Positions 30,387-41,602 of a DNA stretch of 64,000 nt are shown piece by piece. Below the pieces are notes generated by a model. The model was not told where the DNA came from and made no database searches. It saw nothing but the letters and a program-made list of their open reading frames with translations. The stretch's first letter is position 1; each line of letters opens with the position of its first letter. Made by a program: the position numbers and the translations under genes. The stretch spans positions 14,716,897 through 14,780,896 of the forward strand of contig NC_088654.1 of assembly GCF_964019385.1 (NCBI RefSeq), read 5' to 3'. Source of the DNA: Sycon ciliatum (taxonomy: Eukaryota; Porifera; Calcarea; Leucosolenida; Sycettidae).

Positions 30387-30548
30387 TTCATATCTGGCTT
30401 GCAAGTGTTGAGTTTCGGAGAGAAAAGAGCAGTAGGTGGCATGTGCTTGATCCACACGTTCGCTTATGCTGGACATTGAAACAAAGCAGATGCAGACAGC
30501 TCCTGGTCTGGAGTACATCGTAGAGTGCGGTTGCATTTTTTTTGAGCT

Positions 30549-31486
30549 GTGAACATGCCGTTGATCGACTATTCATATCCAAACGATAGCTACAAGCAAG
30601 GATCGGTAACCCCAAAGCAGGCCTTTGGGAAGCCATGCTTTGATCTCTACGTTGAGGAGAACGACACAGACTCTTGGTCTGCTGGTGACTCTACTGGAGA
30701 GGCGAACGTGTGTTCTGCGGGCAGAACCACACACCCTACGGAATGCGGTCGAGATGCAGGCAGCAAGTCGCCGGTAAGTGACTTAGAGGTTATCTCGCCT
30801 CCCGAAGACTCCATATTAGATGTCAATGGCCTGATCGAAAGCATCAAGACCGAAATAGTTGGGACAGTCAAGGCTGAATTGGCCGCCCTTCAGGAAGTTT
30901 TTTCAGGGATCTCCTCGGCAATCGTCAACATGCAAGGGGAACTCTCCATGATTAGAAAAGAGCAAGCTGACCTTGCACACACGCATACGCCTATTAGTAC
31001 GGTGCAATCAGATTCCCGTATATCTGCGCTGGAGGACAAGTGTAAGGAACAGGAAGCGCGCCTCAAGTCAGTAGAGCATAATATGCAACACATGTACACT
31101 GAACCGACCCCACTCAAAAAGGCTGGCGATACCGTATCCAAGCTGGGTGCACGTGGGCTGCAAATGCAGCAAGCCAACCAAGGGCGCCTCAAGTCAGTAG
31201 AGCATGTACAACACACTGCACCGACCCCATTCAAAAAGGCGGGCGATACCGTATCCAAGCCGGGTGCACATGGGCTGCAAATGCAGCAAGCCAACCACAT
31301 GGATACGACTACAAGTTGTAGCACTTGCAGATCCACGACCCAGCAGCGCGTATGGGCATCAGTGCTCAATAGCTCCAGTGACAACGGAGCACTTCGGCCC
31401 TCCTCCAAGCCATCGGTCACTGCGCAGCCACCTCTCCCACAGGAGCACCGCCAGCAAACTAACCAGCACCAACGACCCCAACAGCG

Positions 31487-31531
<45 letters not shown>

Positions 31532-31895
31532 GCGCCAGAAGCAGCAACAACAACAACAACAGCAGCAGCAGCAGCAGCAGCAGCCAAACGATGAGGAATG
31601 GACTGAGGTTACTAACCGCAATTTGAAAGGATCACTTGGCTCACTCCGAAAAGTATACTTTGTTGGTAACATTGACAGCAGCTGCACCGCGGATACCATA
31701 ATAGCCCACTGCAAGCACAATGGTATCACACCAACAGCATGCCGCACCTTTCCCTCTCGTAAGCATATTGGTACAAAGGCTGCACGGCTTACGATCCGAG
31801 AGGACCAATGTGCACTGATCGAGAAGGATGGGTTCTGGCCAGCACCAATACACATTCGCCCGTGGGACTTTCGTGAAACAAACCAGAACACCTAA
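30549..31895 (+). CDS. LINE ORF1 protein (nucleic-acid-binding, coiled coil)
   Basis: 448 residues. A predicted coiled-coil region spans about 95-190 (heptad-like stretch from LIESIKTEIV to LEDKCKEQEARLKSVEH). A ~40-residue unit beginning RLKSVEH is tandemly duplicated (about 174-250). A glutamine-rich run lies at about 310-346, from CAA/CAG repeats. The C-terminal ~80 residues start KVYFVGNIDSS and end in IHIRPWDF, resembling the RRM-like C-terminal domain of LINE ORF1 proteins. The family role is RNA packaging and chaperoning in the cytoplasmic particle. The ATG at 30549 follows the 5' UTR and is the first good start. The frame is intact. Confidence 0.85.
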
Positions 31896-34800
31896 ACCAA
31901 TATGCGTACCTGTGCTGCTACCCGAAGAGCAAGAAGTCATCATTCCAGTAAGCCAACTCACCATATCTCACATTAATATATGTAGTCTCAGAAACAAGGT
32001 CCATCACATTCACCATCTCCTGCACCACCATAAGATCCACGTGCTATCAGTGAATGAAACCCACCTAAACAGCAGCATACCCGATTCTAGTGTTCATATA
32101 CCAGGCTACGATCTATATCGCAAGGATAGAGATCTACATGGTGGAGGGGTATGCATTTATGTCCATTCTGATATTCACTCTATCAGAATTCCCATCACTG
32201 AGCTAGGAGTGGAGTGTGTCTCTGTTCGTCTTCGCCTGTGTACCAAACCTAAGGCTATTGAGCTGGCTGTGTGCAGTATATATCGTCCACCGAGTGCAAC
32301 TGTCGACTTCTGGAACCTGTGCAGTCAGCATCTTGACGTCATCAGCCGTAAATTTAGCAGGATTATTGTACTAGGGGACTTTAACACTGATGTGCTACAG
32401 CAATCATCAAATAACCACCATTACAAGCACCTGTCCAATCTGTGTGAGGAGTTTCACCTCCGCAATGTCGTGACTTCACCAACGCGACTTGCCAAGACAT
32501 GTCTGGATCTAATACTTGTTTATGCTGCCGCACCACATGTTAAGACAATTGTAGTATCTGTAAACGGCGTGAGCGACCATGATCTCGTTCTGACTAACTT
32601 CTCCTACAAAGCCACGCAGCAAGCTAACTCCCGCCTCAAATTCGTGCGCAAACCGCTCCCACATGCAATTGACCCCGCTACACTCTGTGATGATATCGAC
32701 AGCACTCTGGAGCCTCTCCCCAAGTCAGCTGATGTCAATGCACAAGTCACCCAGCTTTCACACTGTATTACTCGAGTTTTAGACAAACATTCACCGATCT
32801 GCCCCGTGGTCTCACCAGCTTTCAGTAAACCGAAGCCTCAGCCATGGGTGACACCTCAGTTGAAACACCTCCTCCAGCAACGAATCCACCTACATAGAAA
32901 AGTACGCACTCACCCGTCAGATCAACAGCTTCTGCAGAGGTATCGTGCAATACGGCGAGAAGGCACTCTCCTCAACAGGCAGCTGAAGTCACAGTATTAC
33001 ATCAGAGAGTTCAAAAATCGTCGCCACGACCCACGAGGCCAATGGGCCATTATCAATAGCTTGTCTGGTAGAACAGCAGTGAGGGCTGCCCCAGCAGCCA
33101 CACTCGCCGATCTGACAACTACCTTCGCCGAGATCGTCCATGACCCTGCCAGACCAGTCGAGCTGCCCCTACCCGTTGCAGACCCCAATAGCGCTACTCT
33201 TTTGGAGTTTGATACCGTCAGCGTCGATACCATCTCCAAGTTGCTTGAATCTCTGGTATCCAACAAAGCCACCGGCTCCGATGATATTCCGTCCTGCATC
33301 CTGAAATCCTGCAGAGATTCAGTCTCGTATCCGTTAACTGTTATCGTCAACCAGTCTCTTCGCTCTGGCATCTTTCCAGCTGCCTACAAACATGCCCATG
33401 TCTGCCCTGTTTATAAATCTGGTGATAAGACCTCAGCCACCAACTACAGGCCAATCTCACTGTTGCCTATCGCGGCCAAGATCCTAGAGAAGGTTGTCCA
33501 CAAGCAAGTCACTTCGTATTTCACCCAGAATCCAGACCTGTCAGCCATACCAGCTGAACAATTTGCGTACCGCTCACACCATAGCTGTGAGGATGCCCTG
33601 ACACTTTGCATAGACAGATGGAACAGAGCACTTGACAACGGTGCCCAATGCGGAGTAGTCTTTGCGGATATGAGCAAGGCGTTTGACCGTGTGCAGCACA
33701 CAGGTCTGCTGGGAGAGCTAGCCACCACTGGCTTAGGCGGCACTGTCCTCAAGTGGTTCTCAGACTATCTCACGAACCGCAGCCAGCAGGTTACTGTCAA
33801 TGGTGAGAAGGGTGACACCAAACCCTGTACAAGAGGGGTCCCCCAGGGGTCTGTTCTTGGGCCTTTGCTTTTCTGCGTCTACATTCGCCGGGTACCCGAT
33901 ATATTTCACCAGAGTGTCGTGCAGCTGTACGCTGATGATATTGCGTTCTACGTATTCGGCTCTGATGTGGCTACAATTATGCTACGCTTGCAGGATAGTA
34001 TGCGGTTGCTAGAGCAATACCTTGATGAGAAAGGCCTTCTGCTCAACCCCACTAAAACACAGTTCATGTTGATACGGCGTCCTGCCCTGCCTGCACTGAG
34101 CCCAGCCCTGTACCTGACCTGTAAAGGTATTGTCATTTCCCCTGTCTCTACTGTGAAATACCTCGGTATACTAATCGATGAGCATCTAACGTTCCGCCCA
34201 CAAGTAGAAAAGGTGTGTTCAGTGGTCTTCGCTAAACTAGCCTGTTTTGCTCATGGCCGTCGCAATTTATCAGCTACAGCTCGGAGAACTTTCTTCTTGT
34301 CAATTATACAGTCTACTCTAGAATATGCAAGTAATGCGTATGTGCACTGTTTGAAAACTACCCTATATAACAGGCTTGTAACGGTCAGCCATATTGCGAT
34401 GAAGAAGGCATTTGGTTTAGATAGAATGACCCCAACTGCATTAGTTTTACAACGGTGTCATCTGTATTCGTTTGAGCAACGAGTTAATTTGAAACTATAC
34501 GTTTTGGTCTATCGCTGCTTGTCATCAATTACTAGCCCCCTCCTTCAGTCACTGTTTCTCCTGCGTTCAGTTGGCCCGCACACAAATGCTCGTACTCGTG
34601 GCCAGGATACAGCTGCCTTAGTATTACCTACTGTACATATTGGGTATGGACTGCGCTCAGTTTCTTTTCTGGCGGCAGGTCGGTGGAACACTCTTCCTCC
34701 AAACTGTCGTCAGGCACAATCTGCTGGTACTTTTGCTCACCTCACAAAGATTCACCTAGGGTTCCCTGTAACAAGGCCATGCCTGTTGGGACTCCCCTAG
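31828..34800 (+). CDS. LINE ORF2: APE endonuclease and reverse transcriptase
   Basis: 990 residues; the first ATG overlaps the end of ORF1 by 68 nt in another frame. The APE-type endonuclease spans ~45-260: INICS near 50, catalytic E76 in SVNETHL, YRPPS near 152, LGDFN at 182-186 and SDHDLV at 249-254. The RT spans ~470-780: NKATGSDDIP near 479, NYRPISLLP near 539, D614 in FADMSKAFD, GVPQGSVLGPLLF near 670 and YADD at 701-704. The C-terminus contains KYLGILIDEHLTF and the closing GRWNTLPP-type motif. No RNase H is seen. The enzyme nicks DNA and copies LINE RNA at the nick. The frame is intact, consistent with activity. Confidence 0.93.
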   Translation: MGSGQHQYTFARGTFVKQTRTPKPICVPVLLPEEQEVIIPVSQLTISHINICSLRNKVHHIHHLLHHHKIHVLSVNETHLNSSIPDSSVHIPGYDLYRKDRDLHGGGVCIYVHSDIHSIRIPITELGVECVSVRLRLCTKPKAIELAVCSIYRPPSATVDFWNLCSQHLDVISRKFSRIIVLGDFNTDVLQQSSNNHHYKHLSNLCEEFHLRNVVTSPTRLAKTCLDLILVYAAAPHVKTIVVSVNGVSDHDLVLTNFSYKATQQANSRLKFVRKPLPHAIDPATLCDDIDSTLEPLPKSADVNAQVTQLSHCITRVLDKHSPICPVVSPAFSKPKPQPWVTPQLKHLLQQRIHLHRKVRTHPSDQQLLQRYRAIRREGTLLNRQLKSQYYIREFKNRRHDPRGQWAIINSLSGRTAVRAAPAATLADLTTTFAEIVHDPARPVELPLPVADPNSATLLEFDTVSVDTISKLLESLVSNKATGSDDIPSCILKSCRDSVSYPLTVIVNQSLRSGIFPAAYKHAHVCPVYKSGDKTSATNYRPISLLPIAAKILEKVVHKQVTSYFTQNPDLSAIPAEQFAYRSHHSCEDALTLCIDRWNRALDNGAQCGVVFADMSKAFDRVQHTGLLGELATTGLGGTVLKWFSDYLTNRSQQVTVNGEKGDTKPCTRGVPQGSVLGPLLFCVYIRRVPDIFHQSVVQLYADDIAFYVFGSDVATIMLRLQDSMRLLEQYLDEKGLLLNPTKTQFMLIRRPALPALSPALYLTCKGIVISPVSTVKYLGILIDEHLTFRPQVEKVCSVVFAKLACFAHGRRNLSATARRTFFLSIIQSTLEYASNAYVHCLKTTLYNRLVTVSHIAMKKAFGLDRMTPTALVLQRCHLYSFEQRVNLKLYVLVYRCLSSITSPLLQSLFLLRSVGPHTNARTRGQDTAALVLPTVHIGYGLRSVSFLAAGRWNTLPPNCRQAQSAGTFAHLTKIHLGFPVTRPCLLGLP

Positions 34801-34833
34801 TCAAATAATAAATACTACTACTACTACTATGTG

Positions 34834-35265
34834 GCCTCTAGTTTCCTTAAAACTTTGAAATTCTCCGTGAAGTCCAAATTTGAAATTGCAATTTGTATTT
34901 GCTCGCAGTGGACATAGTTTGATGCGCTCCCCATGATATCAAGCGAATGGCCGAGGGCCCTCTTGATTGGTGTGAGTTGCCAGCATGATGCAAGCCAGAT
35001 ATGAATTGATCGAAGAAGGATAGATTTACCATCACTGTGGATAAGAGTCATACTGTAGCTCAGTTGGTTAGAGCATTGCTCGCGAATAGCAAGGTCCCTG
35101 GTTCGAGTCCCGGTGGTGTGACTGATGATTTTTTCTTTCTTTCATATCTGGCTTGCAAGTGTTGAGTTTCGGAGAGAAAAGAGCAGTAGGTGGCATGTGG
35201 CCTCTAGTTTCCTTAAAACTTTGAAATTCTCCGTGAAGTCCAAATTTGAAATTGCAATTATTATT
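34834..35265 (+). mobile_element. tRNA-derived repeat (family S2), plus copies
   Basis: 34834-34900 is the remainder of the copy split by the LINE. A fuller copy follows from about 34935 with tRNA-like head (35047-35122), body (TTTCATATCTGGCTTGCAAG) and a 3' end GAAATTGCAATTATTATT. The last ~65 bp of the two copies are identical, which gives the empty-site sequence for the LINE. Confidence 0.75.
35047..35122 (+). tRNA. tRNA-like segment of S2 repeat (pseudo-tRNA)
   Basis: Same 76-nt sequence as 30208-30283 in the opposite orientation. Acceptor and anticodon stems pair; the loop CGCGAAT lacks U33 and the T stem has a mismatch. It is the SINE head rather than a functional tRNA. Confidence 0.6.
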
Positions 35266-35872
35266 TCTCCTTTATTCACTTCTTTCGAAGGCGATAAGCC
35301 AGACCCACCGGGAAATATTTCCATGGGTGGGACAGCAAAAAGAAAGTGAAAAAACAAAAACAAAAATAAATAAATAAATAAACCCTAAAAACCAAAGGGA
35401 CAAGAACTAGTTGAAGGAAGAGGGAGAAAGGAAAGAAACTCAATCCGAACTCCAACATCAAAACAATAATAAAGAATTTGCAGCGACAGGCAAAATACAT
35501 CAACCAATGAAGGGAGTAGTAACAAAGGAAATATCAGTCTTTATCAGTCGTTATTCAAGTCTCTTAGCTATTGAACATGCAAACGCAGCAGAGGTGCATC
35601 TACATGTTAAGGATAGTTCTCAGTATTTTAATCGAACCTTGTATAGCCTCCTGTTGCACAATAGCCAGGTCTCCTCCCTGCACAGTCCGAAGGCATTGAG
35701 GAGTCTCCCCCACCAAGCCTCCCAGGGCACCGACAACCACAGGGACCACGTCAACCTGGTTGAGGGACCAAATCCTCGAAATCTCCCGCTTCAAATCATA
35801 ATATTTCGAGCGCTTTTCAGCCATTTTCTTATTGATGTTGTTCTCACCAGGAACGCTGATGTCTATAATGTA

Positions 35873-35903
<31 letters not shown>

Positions 35904-35904
35904 G

Positions 35905-36615
35905 TAGAAAGGAAAAGGACATATGGATACGAGTTAAGAGTAACTCTCCGTCACTGTAACTGGATACTACAGTCAACTTCGCTTATAACGACACTCGGCG
36001 GGGCATCAGAAAAGTGTCCTTAGTCGCAAAGTGTCGTTATACCCGAAGTCTCATTACATGTGTCACAGTTGGATGGGACTTTGCTCTGGGCATGAAATAT
36101 ATGTCGTTATTCGCGAATTGTCGTTATATCCGCAGTCGTTATTAGCGAAGTTGACTGTATATACAGTCAGAAAGTGCAATAACTAGGCACAAAACTGACA
36201 AGAGTACTGAGACATTCGACGTCCTGACACCTAGCTTCAACACATCTCCGTAGCGCTAACCGACAGATTTGCTGCTTCGAATTGTAGGTAGACCGCTTTG
36301 TCAAATATCGTACTGGTCTCGTCATCGTCCAGTAACAATCGACACTCTTTGTTCCGTTGGGACTGTGGCTTTTGCTCGTTTTCGTTGCGCTTGCCTTCCC
36401 CTCTTTGGTCTTTTCATAACCTTGAACCTTCCAAGTTGGAAGGCTGTCGGTTAGCGCTACGGAGATGTGTTGAAGCTAGGCGTCAGGACGTCGAATGTCT
36501 CAGTACTCTTGTCAGTTTTGTGCCTAGTTATTGCAGTTTCTGACTGTATATAGTATCCAGTTACAGTGATGGAGAGTTACTCTTAACTCGTATCCATATA
36601 TCCTTTTCCTTTCTA
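35905..36615. mobile_element. F2 fold-back element, long copy with nested MITE
   Basis: Ends mirror each other (TAGAAAGGAAAAGGACATAT left, its reverse right). Long inner arms share GACATTCGACGTCCTGACAC and AGCGCTAACCGACAG. The left arm is interrupted by the MITE at 35970-36157. The palindrome CCTTCCAAGTTGGAAGG occurs at 36427. Non-coding. Confidence 0.8.
35970..36157. mobile_element. pogo/Tigger-like MITE (188 bp), TA target duplication
   Basis: Inverted ends CAGTCAACTTCGCTTATAAC and, from the right, CAGTCAACTTCGCTAATAAC, flanked by TA at 35968-35969 and 36158-36159. It is non-autonomous and inserted into the left arm of the F2 element, so it is younger than that copy. Confidence 0.85.
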
Positions 36616-37015
36616 CATTTATTTATGGCTCAACATCCGAGTTTCAAATTATTATTATTATTTTTATTATTATTCCACAATCACGATTGATGTATCATGC
36701 TAGCTACTCATGTATTGCGCATGTACTTCAAGTTGCTGTCACCCGTATAACGCGTATTGTTACGTTACACGCTTTCCTTCACGTGATTACGTCATGTCCC
36801 TATTGGACGCATGCACTCATCCATATTCTGGATTCATGTGTTCTTCTCCTTGCTCATCTTCCTCACTTGAGAATGTAAATAATTAGTTTCTATTATCTTC
36901 ACCACTATAAAAAGTACAATGTATAAGCAAGAGCACCTGCTTCCTCATCTTCACTCTATTCTTTCAGCCAGCCGGTTGTTGCTTGCTTTCTCCCTTTTCT
37001 CTTGGAGCAGCTCTA

Positions 37016-37363
37016 TCAACTCAACCAAGATGAGGCAGTTACTTCGATTATCTCGGCTTTCAATAAAAACCTTCTGAAGGCGACATTGCCGTTCGTGTAG
37101 AGTAGACGGTTCGATACTGGAACGCTTTGACAGCCAAATTTGTATAGACCCAAACCGATCATCAGCGCTGATTTTTCACTCGAAATATGTTTGTGGAAGG
37201 AAACTGGCATGTTGAAGTTTGCTCTGGGGCCAGAGTCAATCGAACTGAGCCACTCCTTTGTGTTGACCCATTGCCTCCAAGTTGCCCAATTTTTCGCTTC
37301 AAAAAAGTTCAAATCAGAGGTGGCTCCAAACCGGACAGGTTTTAGAGTGCACGTCAAATTCAC
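37016..37363 (-). pseudogene. Possible gag-like remnant
   Basis: A 115-residue open frame containing LNFFEAKNWATWRQW and later SNRLLYTNGN. The first pattern resembles the NWxxWxxxF stretch of retroelement Gag-like proteins, but no zinc knuckle or pol follows. The similarity is weak and could be chance. The rest of 36640-38870 shows no supported gene. Confidence 0.25.
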
Positions 37364-38879
37364 TCTGGGTCTGAAATTAGGTAATTGCTATCGCTCCATG
37401 ACGGCCAGTCCAGAGTAAAAATAAGCCTTGTGTGTGCTGCCATTAGTTTTGATTGGTAATCGGTTCTTTATTGGCGAGAGGCGAGCCGCTGTTTACCTGC
37501 GACAAGAAGTTGATTTTTCGAAAGTCGTAAAACTCAAGTCGCAGTGCGAAGCAACACGTCAAAAACGCACCTGCTTGGTATGGCGCTTCTGGTCATCGCA
37601 GAGCCATGAAATGTTGGCTCGGAGTATGACACATCGTAGTCTCACTGTGACATATGTTTTCTAATCAAAATACCAAGAGAGAAAGTGAATATGGAGTCCG
37701 TTCCGGTTTGCAACCTGTGTCCTATTTGAAACCGTCGCCTCTACATGATTTTGGTAAAGTGCACGTACATCAAGACCCTATTATACACGGATGCACAAGC
37801 AAGAGTACTTCTGACACAAGGAATATACATGATTGAGAATTTTAGTGAGAATGATAATAATGATGAAGAAATGGGTACTCACAAAAACGTCAGCTTGGGA
37901 ACATTTTTTAGCAAGTCAGATGGCAATGATGTTAGTCCATTGATCTTGTTTAACCATCTAATGGATTATGCAGATGAAATGGGCAAACAACATGTAAGCA
38001 AGGTTAAACCAGCCTATGACAAAACACACGTTTGCCCAGAGTAGGGTTAAAACCTAGACATGGCCGTACACCTTTCGTTCCAGGCTTACATCACCTATAG
38101 GCACTACCAGGGAGTAGCTCTATCACTACTCCCTTGTCACTACGACCTTTCAGCGTAGCCTGCTTCTTTTTTATTTTTTTATTTACAAAAAAACCCAAAC
38201 CCGGCTCGAGGCAAAAAAAATAACAAGCTTCAACCATTGTACATGTCAATCAGTGTAATGCCCGCTCTACTTGCGCGTCTCTGCACGAGATGCATCCGTC
38301 TCCCCATTGAGCACGCCTCATCGTTGTTGAATACATGTGTCTATCACTCTCTTAGTATTGACTCCCATTGATTATCGCTATACCTAAGCAGTCAAATATT
38401 CCAATAACCGAGGAGGTGACAATAGTCGAAAAATAACAATGAATATAACTAATTGTCACATCTGGCTCCGGCCAACTAAACTTCATTTTGTGTGTTGTCG
38501 CTATTACTGTCTATGTCTTTGTGTGTGCCAGTATATGTGGAGCGAGAAGGTTTCGTTCCCTTTCTTCAAAACTAGTACTAGTATACAGAAATTGAATATT
38601 TTGAAGAAGAGGTTGGTGCGACTTCGGCGATACTTGGGCAATTGTGTGTTGCTCTCTACATGACTTGAATTTTCACTTGACTGACTCACGACTGCCATTC
38701 AGAGAACACGAGAAGTGAAGTCCATTGAACCGTCAAATAATTAAACATTGCGTTAAAATAATTTTTAAAATTGATCTGCTGTGTTTGCTACCAGTTACAT
38801 TTTGGCCCTGCTGTCTAAAGCCCAGTTCACATTCGACGGGGCACGACGGGACGCGACGTAAGGATCGACGGGAAGCGAC

Positions 38880-39117
38880 GGGACAGTCTCTTCCGCACAC
38901 CACCAGCGCGAAATACCTCGGCGTCTTGATCGATGAACGAATGGCCTGGCAACCGCAAATTGACTGGTGCATCTCACGCACTGTTAGGAAGATCAGTAGT
39001 CTGTGGCGAGCGCGACGCTGCCTCACTCTAGCTAGTCGAAGCAAGTACTTCCTATCCGTCATGGTGCCGGATTTGTTATATGGATCGTCAGCATATGGCT
39101 TACACTTGAAGATCTAA
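38880..39117 (+). pseudogene. LINE RT thumb/C-terminal fragment
   Basis: Encodes SAKYLGVLIDERMAWQPQID followed by SSLWRARRCLTLASRSKYF and PDLLYGSSAYG. This matches the region after the RT active site (compare KYLGILIDEHLTF in the intact LINE). It ends at a stop and is 5' truncated. The preceding ~60 bp (CATTCGACGGGGCACGACGG) is a separate GC-rich repeat, related to 43010-43066. Confidence 0.65.
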
Positions 39118-39237
39118 TAGTACGGCTTTCAACACTTGTTTATTCCGACACTTGTACTTATACAAGTACATGTACTGCGCCAACATGCTTGCATATGAAA
39201 GAGGACCACGAGGGGAAAAGGTCGTCTCGCATCCTGT

Positions 39238-39392
39238 GTGTGATTATTGTGAGGTTTTGTGTGAAATTTTAATTTTCGGTTAACACATTTCGTTAATTTC
39301 TTACTTTTTAGACGGGGTCCATGGACTAGAACACAATAACCTTTTTTAGAAAACTGCCATAAAGCAGTTTTTATTGCTATAATTTCTTTTGT
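39238..39392 (+). repeat. Single arm of the 62960-63368 fold-back family
   Basis: Near-identical to 63224-63368, including TTTTTAGACGGGGTCCATGG and AAAACTGCCATAAAGCAG. Only one arm is present here. Confidence 0.8.
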
Positions 39393-39464
39393 TTTTTTGG
39401 CTAAAGGATATAATTGTGTAACCAATGGAATGCCCTAATGATGGCCTACATGTAGCGCCTCTGC

Positions 39465-39540
39465 ATGTTATTATTATTATTTAAATATTTTACTGGGGTG
39501 TTTCCCACAGACCTATGTTCTTCTTACGGGAGCCCCTATG
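39465..39540 (-). repeat. LINE 3' end fragment with (TAA)n tail
   Basis: Contains GTGTTTCCCACAGACCTATG and TTCTTACGGGAGCCCCTA after TTATTATTATT; reading the minus strand this is a LINE 3' UTR ending in TAA repeats. The same end occurs at 43445, 46072 and 55838. Confidence 0.7.
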
Positions 39541-39586
39541 ACTATGTGTATCATATCAAATTCAATACCGTGTTGTACGCATTGAT

Positions 39587-41602
39587 GTGCAAGCCTTTTC
39601 TTGCAGAAAATGGAACTAGTCTTGCATACATGTATTCATGTTCTTCTGCAGGGGAATCATATGGGTAGTGGCGGTGATACTTTTTTTATACGCAAGTCAT
39701 TCTGTGGATGTTGTAGAATTTCATGACTGTCATAAAATTGTCTTGTCTTTCAGAAAATTCAGATGTCCACACCCTAAATCACATTTACTTGAGAATTGTA
39801 ACCAGGTGTGTGCCGCGGATGTTTTTGTTGATTCTGTGTTTATAATTGTAGTCATGGGTTGTCGTGATAAGGTCATCCGGCATCATATTGTAGTGAAATC
39901 GTAATCCTGTTGATGTCGATAAAACCTTTGGAAGCAGTTCAGTGACTTCAAAGTGTCCACGATTGTCTAAAACAACACAGCGAAGTAGGAACAATAAACA
40001 TGTATTAAAATGTAAACAAATACATTGCTGAGTCCGACACCTCGTTCCAACAACTACACTGATCCTGAGGATATAAGGGGCAAGGATATATGGTTTTAGG
40101 TACTGAGAGATAAACAAGGCACTCCATAATAGTAAAATGTTACACGACTTCGGGGGAGTATGAATGATATCCAGTCAAACCTCTTTAGGACGAACATCAA
40201 GGGACAGATGGCATTTGCTCTGTGAGTTTGTGTTAACCCTATTTTATAACGAGTGAATACAATTATTTCTCCAATAGAGACCCGAATAGATTTCTTCTAC
40301 AGCGAAAGATTCTAAGCTAGACCAAACCATTACCTGGTCTTTTATGAAACAAATGAGTCACTGAACCTTTCTTTAGCAACATGACGGCAACTGAAACAAC
40401 AACAGAGAAAATACGATACATGTATAGCACATTCTTGCAGGTACTACAAACAGATTGCAGATCGTAATTCTTGCTCTACCGGCACGCAACTTTATTCGGG
40501 GCAGTGCAATCTCGGCGCTACTCACAAATCAAACAGCCCAGACTCGAGGAAACAAATCCAATCGTACGAGATTTTCACGAGACGAGACTGCACCCATTGG
40601 CTTGTTTCGTATGAAGCAAACAAGTCACTGAATGCATGAACCTCTCCATAATGGAGATTTTCCCTGATATGCGAATTTATTTTGCATACTAGTACTCGGC
40701 CAATGCGTCCTTGAACCTTTCCCTCCAGATTGGGAACTGCCAACGATGCTATGCCACTGCAAAATTCAGATTCTATCCTATGATCGGGGTACGGAATGCC
40801 GGAAGCAATCATGACCAGTGCCTTACTTGTAACGTACCAATGTACAATGAACATGAGTATTTCGACAACACATCTATTTAAAGCCTCAGCAGCAACATAA
40901 GCCTTACCGTCAAGAAGGTGAACTCGCGTTCTTCGCACACTGTTGGCAAGGGCAAAGAGATACGAATGGATCTAAATCCGAATAAAATCAGCACACGTTT
41001 CCGTAAATGAAAGGGTGAGCATAAGCAAATGAATCGAAGGAAGCTGGTCAACTCAGAGATCACCTGTCATTGAGTATTCCGTAAAAGGAGGCCTCGACAG
41101 CAGAAAAGCTAAATTTAGAAAAGAGATCCTGTAAGCTTTTCCATTATTAATTTTATTGTATTCCACCTAAAATCAGCACACTTTTCGTAAATGAAAGAGT
41201 CAACACAAGCAAATGAATCAAAGGGAACTGGTCAACTCACCTGTCATTGAGTAATATTCCGTGAAAAGAGGTCTCAGCAGAGCCGAAGCGAAATAAGCCA
41301 GGACACGAAATATCCGAAACAGCTCATGCAAGAAGCAGTTCCAAAGAAGGAAGTTCCTCGCGCATGCACATCCGAAAACGGACTGCATGCACTGCATGCA
41401 ACACAATGTCTGCCGTGCACGTGCACAGCACGCGGCTACCACGCGTTAGTAGATCTAATACCGAGCACCTTACGTAGAAACTTACGTAGCCTAAGTGAAG
41501 TACCGAGCACCTTACGTAGAAACTTACGTAGCATAGCGGTGTCGTTTTTTCTGCCATGTGAACACAATAATAGAAAAGCTGACAGGATCGCTTTTCTAAA
41601 TA
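39587..41602. repeat. Large inverted repeat, left arm (~2.0 kb)
   Basis: Reverse complement of 53717-56353 after removing a ~460-bp insertion there. Divergence is visible throughout, with indels, so the copies are not recent. Within the arm, about 41000-41140 and 41185-41290 are diverged tandem duplicates, with AAATGAATCGAAGG and CTGTCATTGAGTA in each. A minus-strand frame at 40522-40938 (138 residues) is intact only in this arm and has no domain I recognise. The inner end is AGAAAAGCTGACAGGATCGC. It is an uncharacterised repeat family. Confidence 0.75.

Larger units (their letters stand above)
30446..34828 (+). mobile_element. Full-length CR1/Jockey-group LINE with 5-bp TSD
   Basis: Flanked by ATGTG (30441-30445 and 34829-34833). 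The uninterrupted target sequence exists at 35138-35262, which confirms the exact insertion point inside an S2 repeat. It has a 5' UTR of ~100 bp, two intact ORFs that overlap by 68 nt, a very short 3' UTR (CAAATAATAAAT) and a tail of four ACT units. Intact ORFs and a clean TSD suggest a recent, possibly active copy. Related truncated copies with TAA tails are at 43445-43803 and 55838-56297. Confidence 0.9.

Noticed and set aside
30208-35122. Two functional tRNA-Ser(CGA) genes
   Set aside because: U33 is missing, the T stem has a mismatch and both copies sit in the same dispersed repeat; a SINE head is the better reading.
36700-37050. Solo LTR with TATA box (CTATAAAAAG near 36904)
   Set aside because: No matching second LTR, primer-binding site or target duplication could be found; the nearby gag-like frame is on the other strand.
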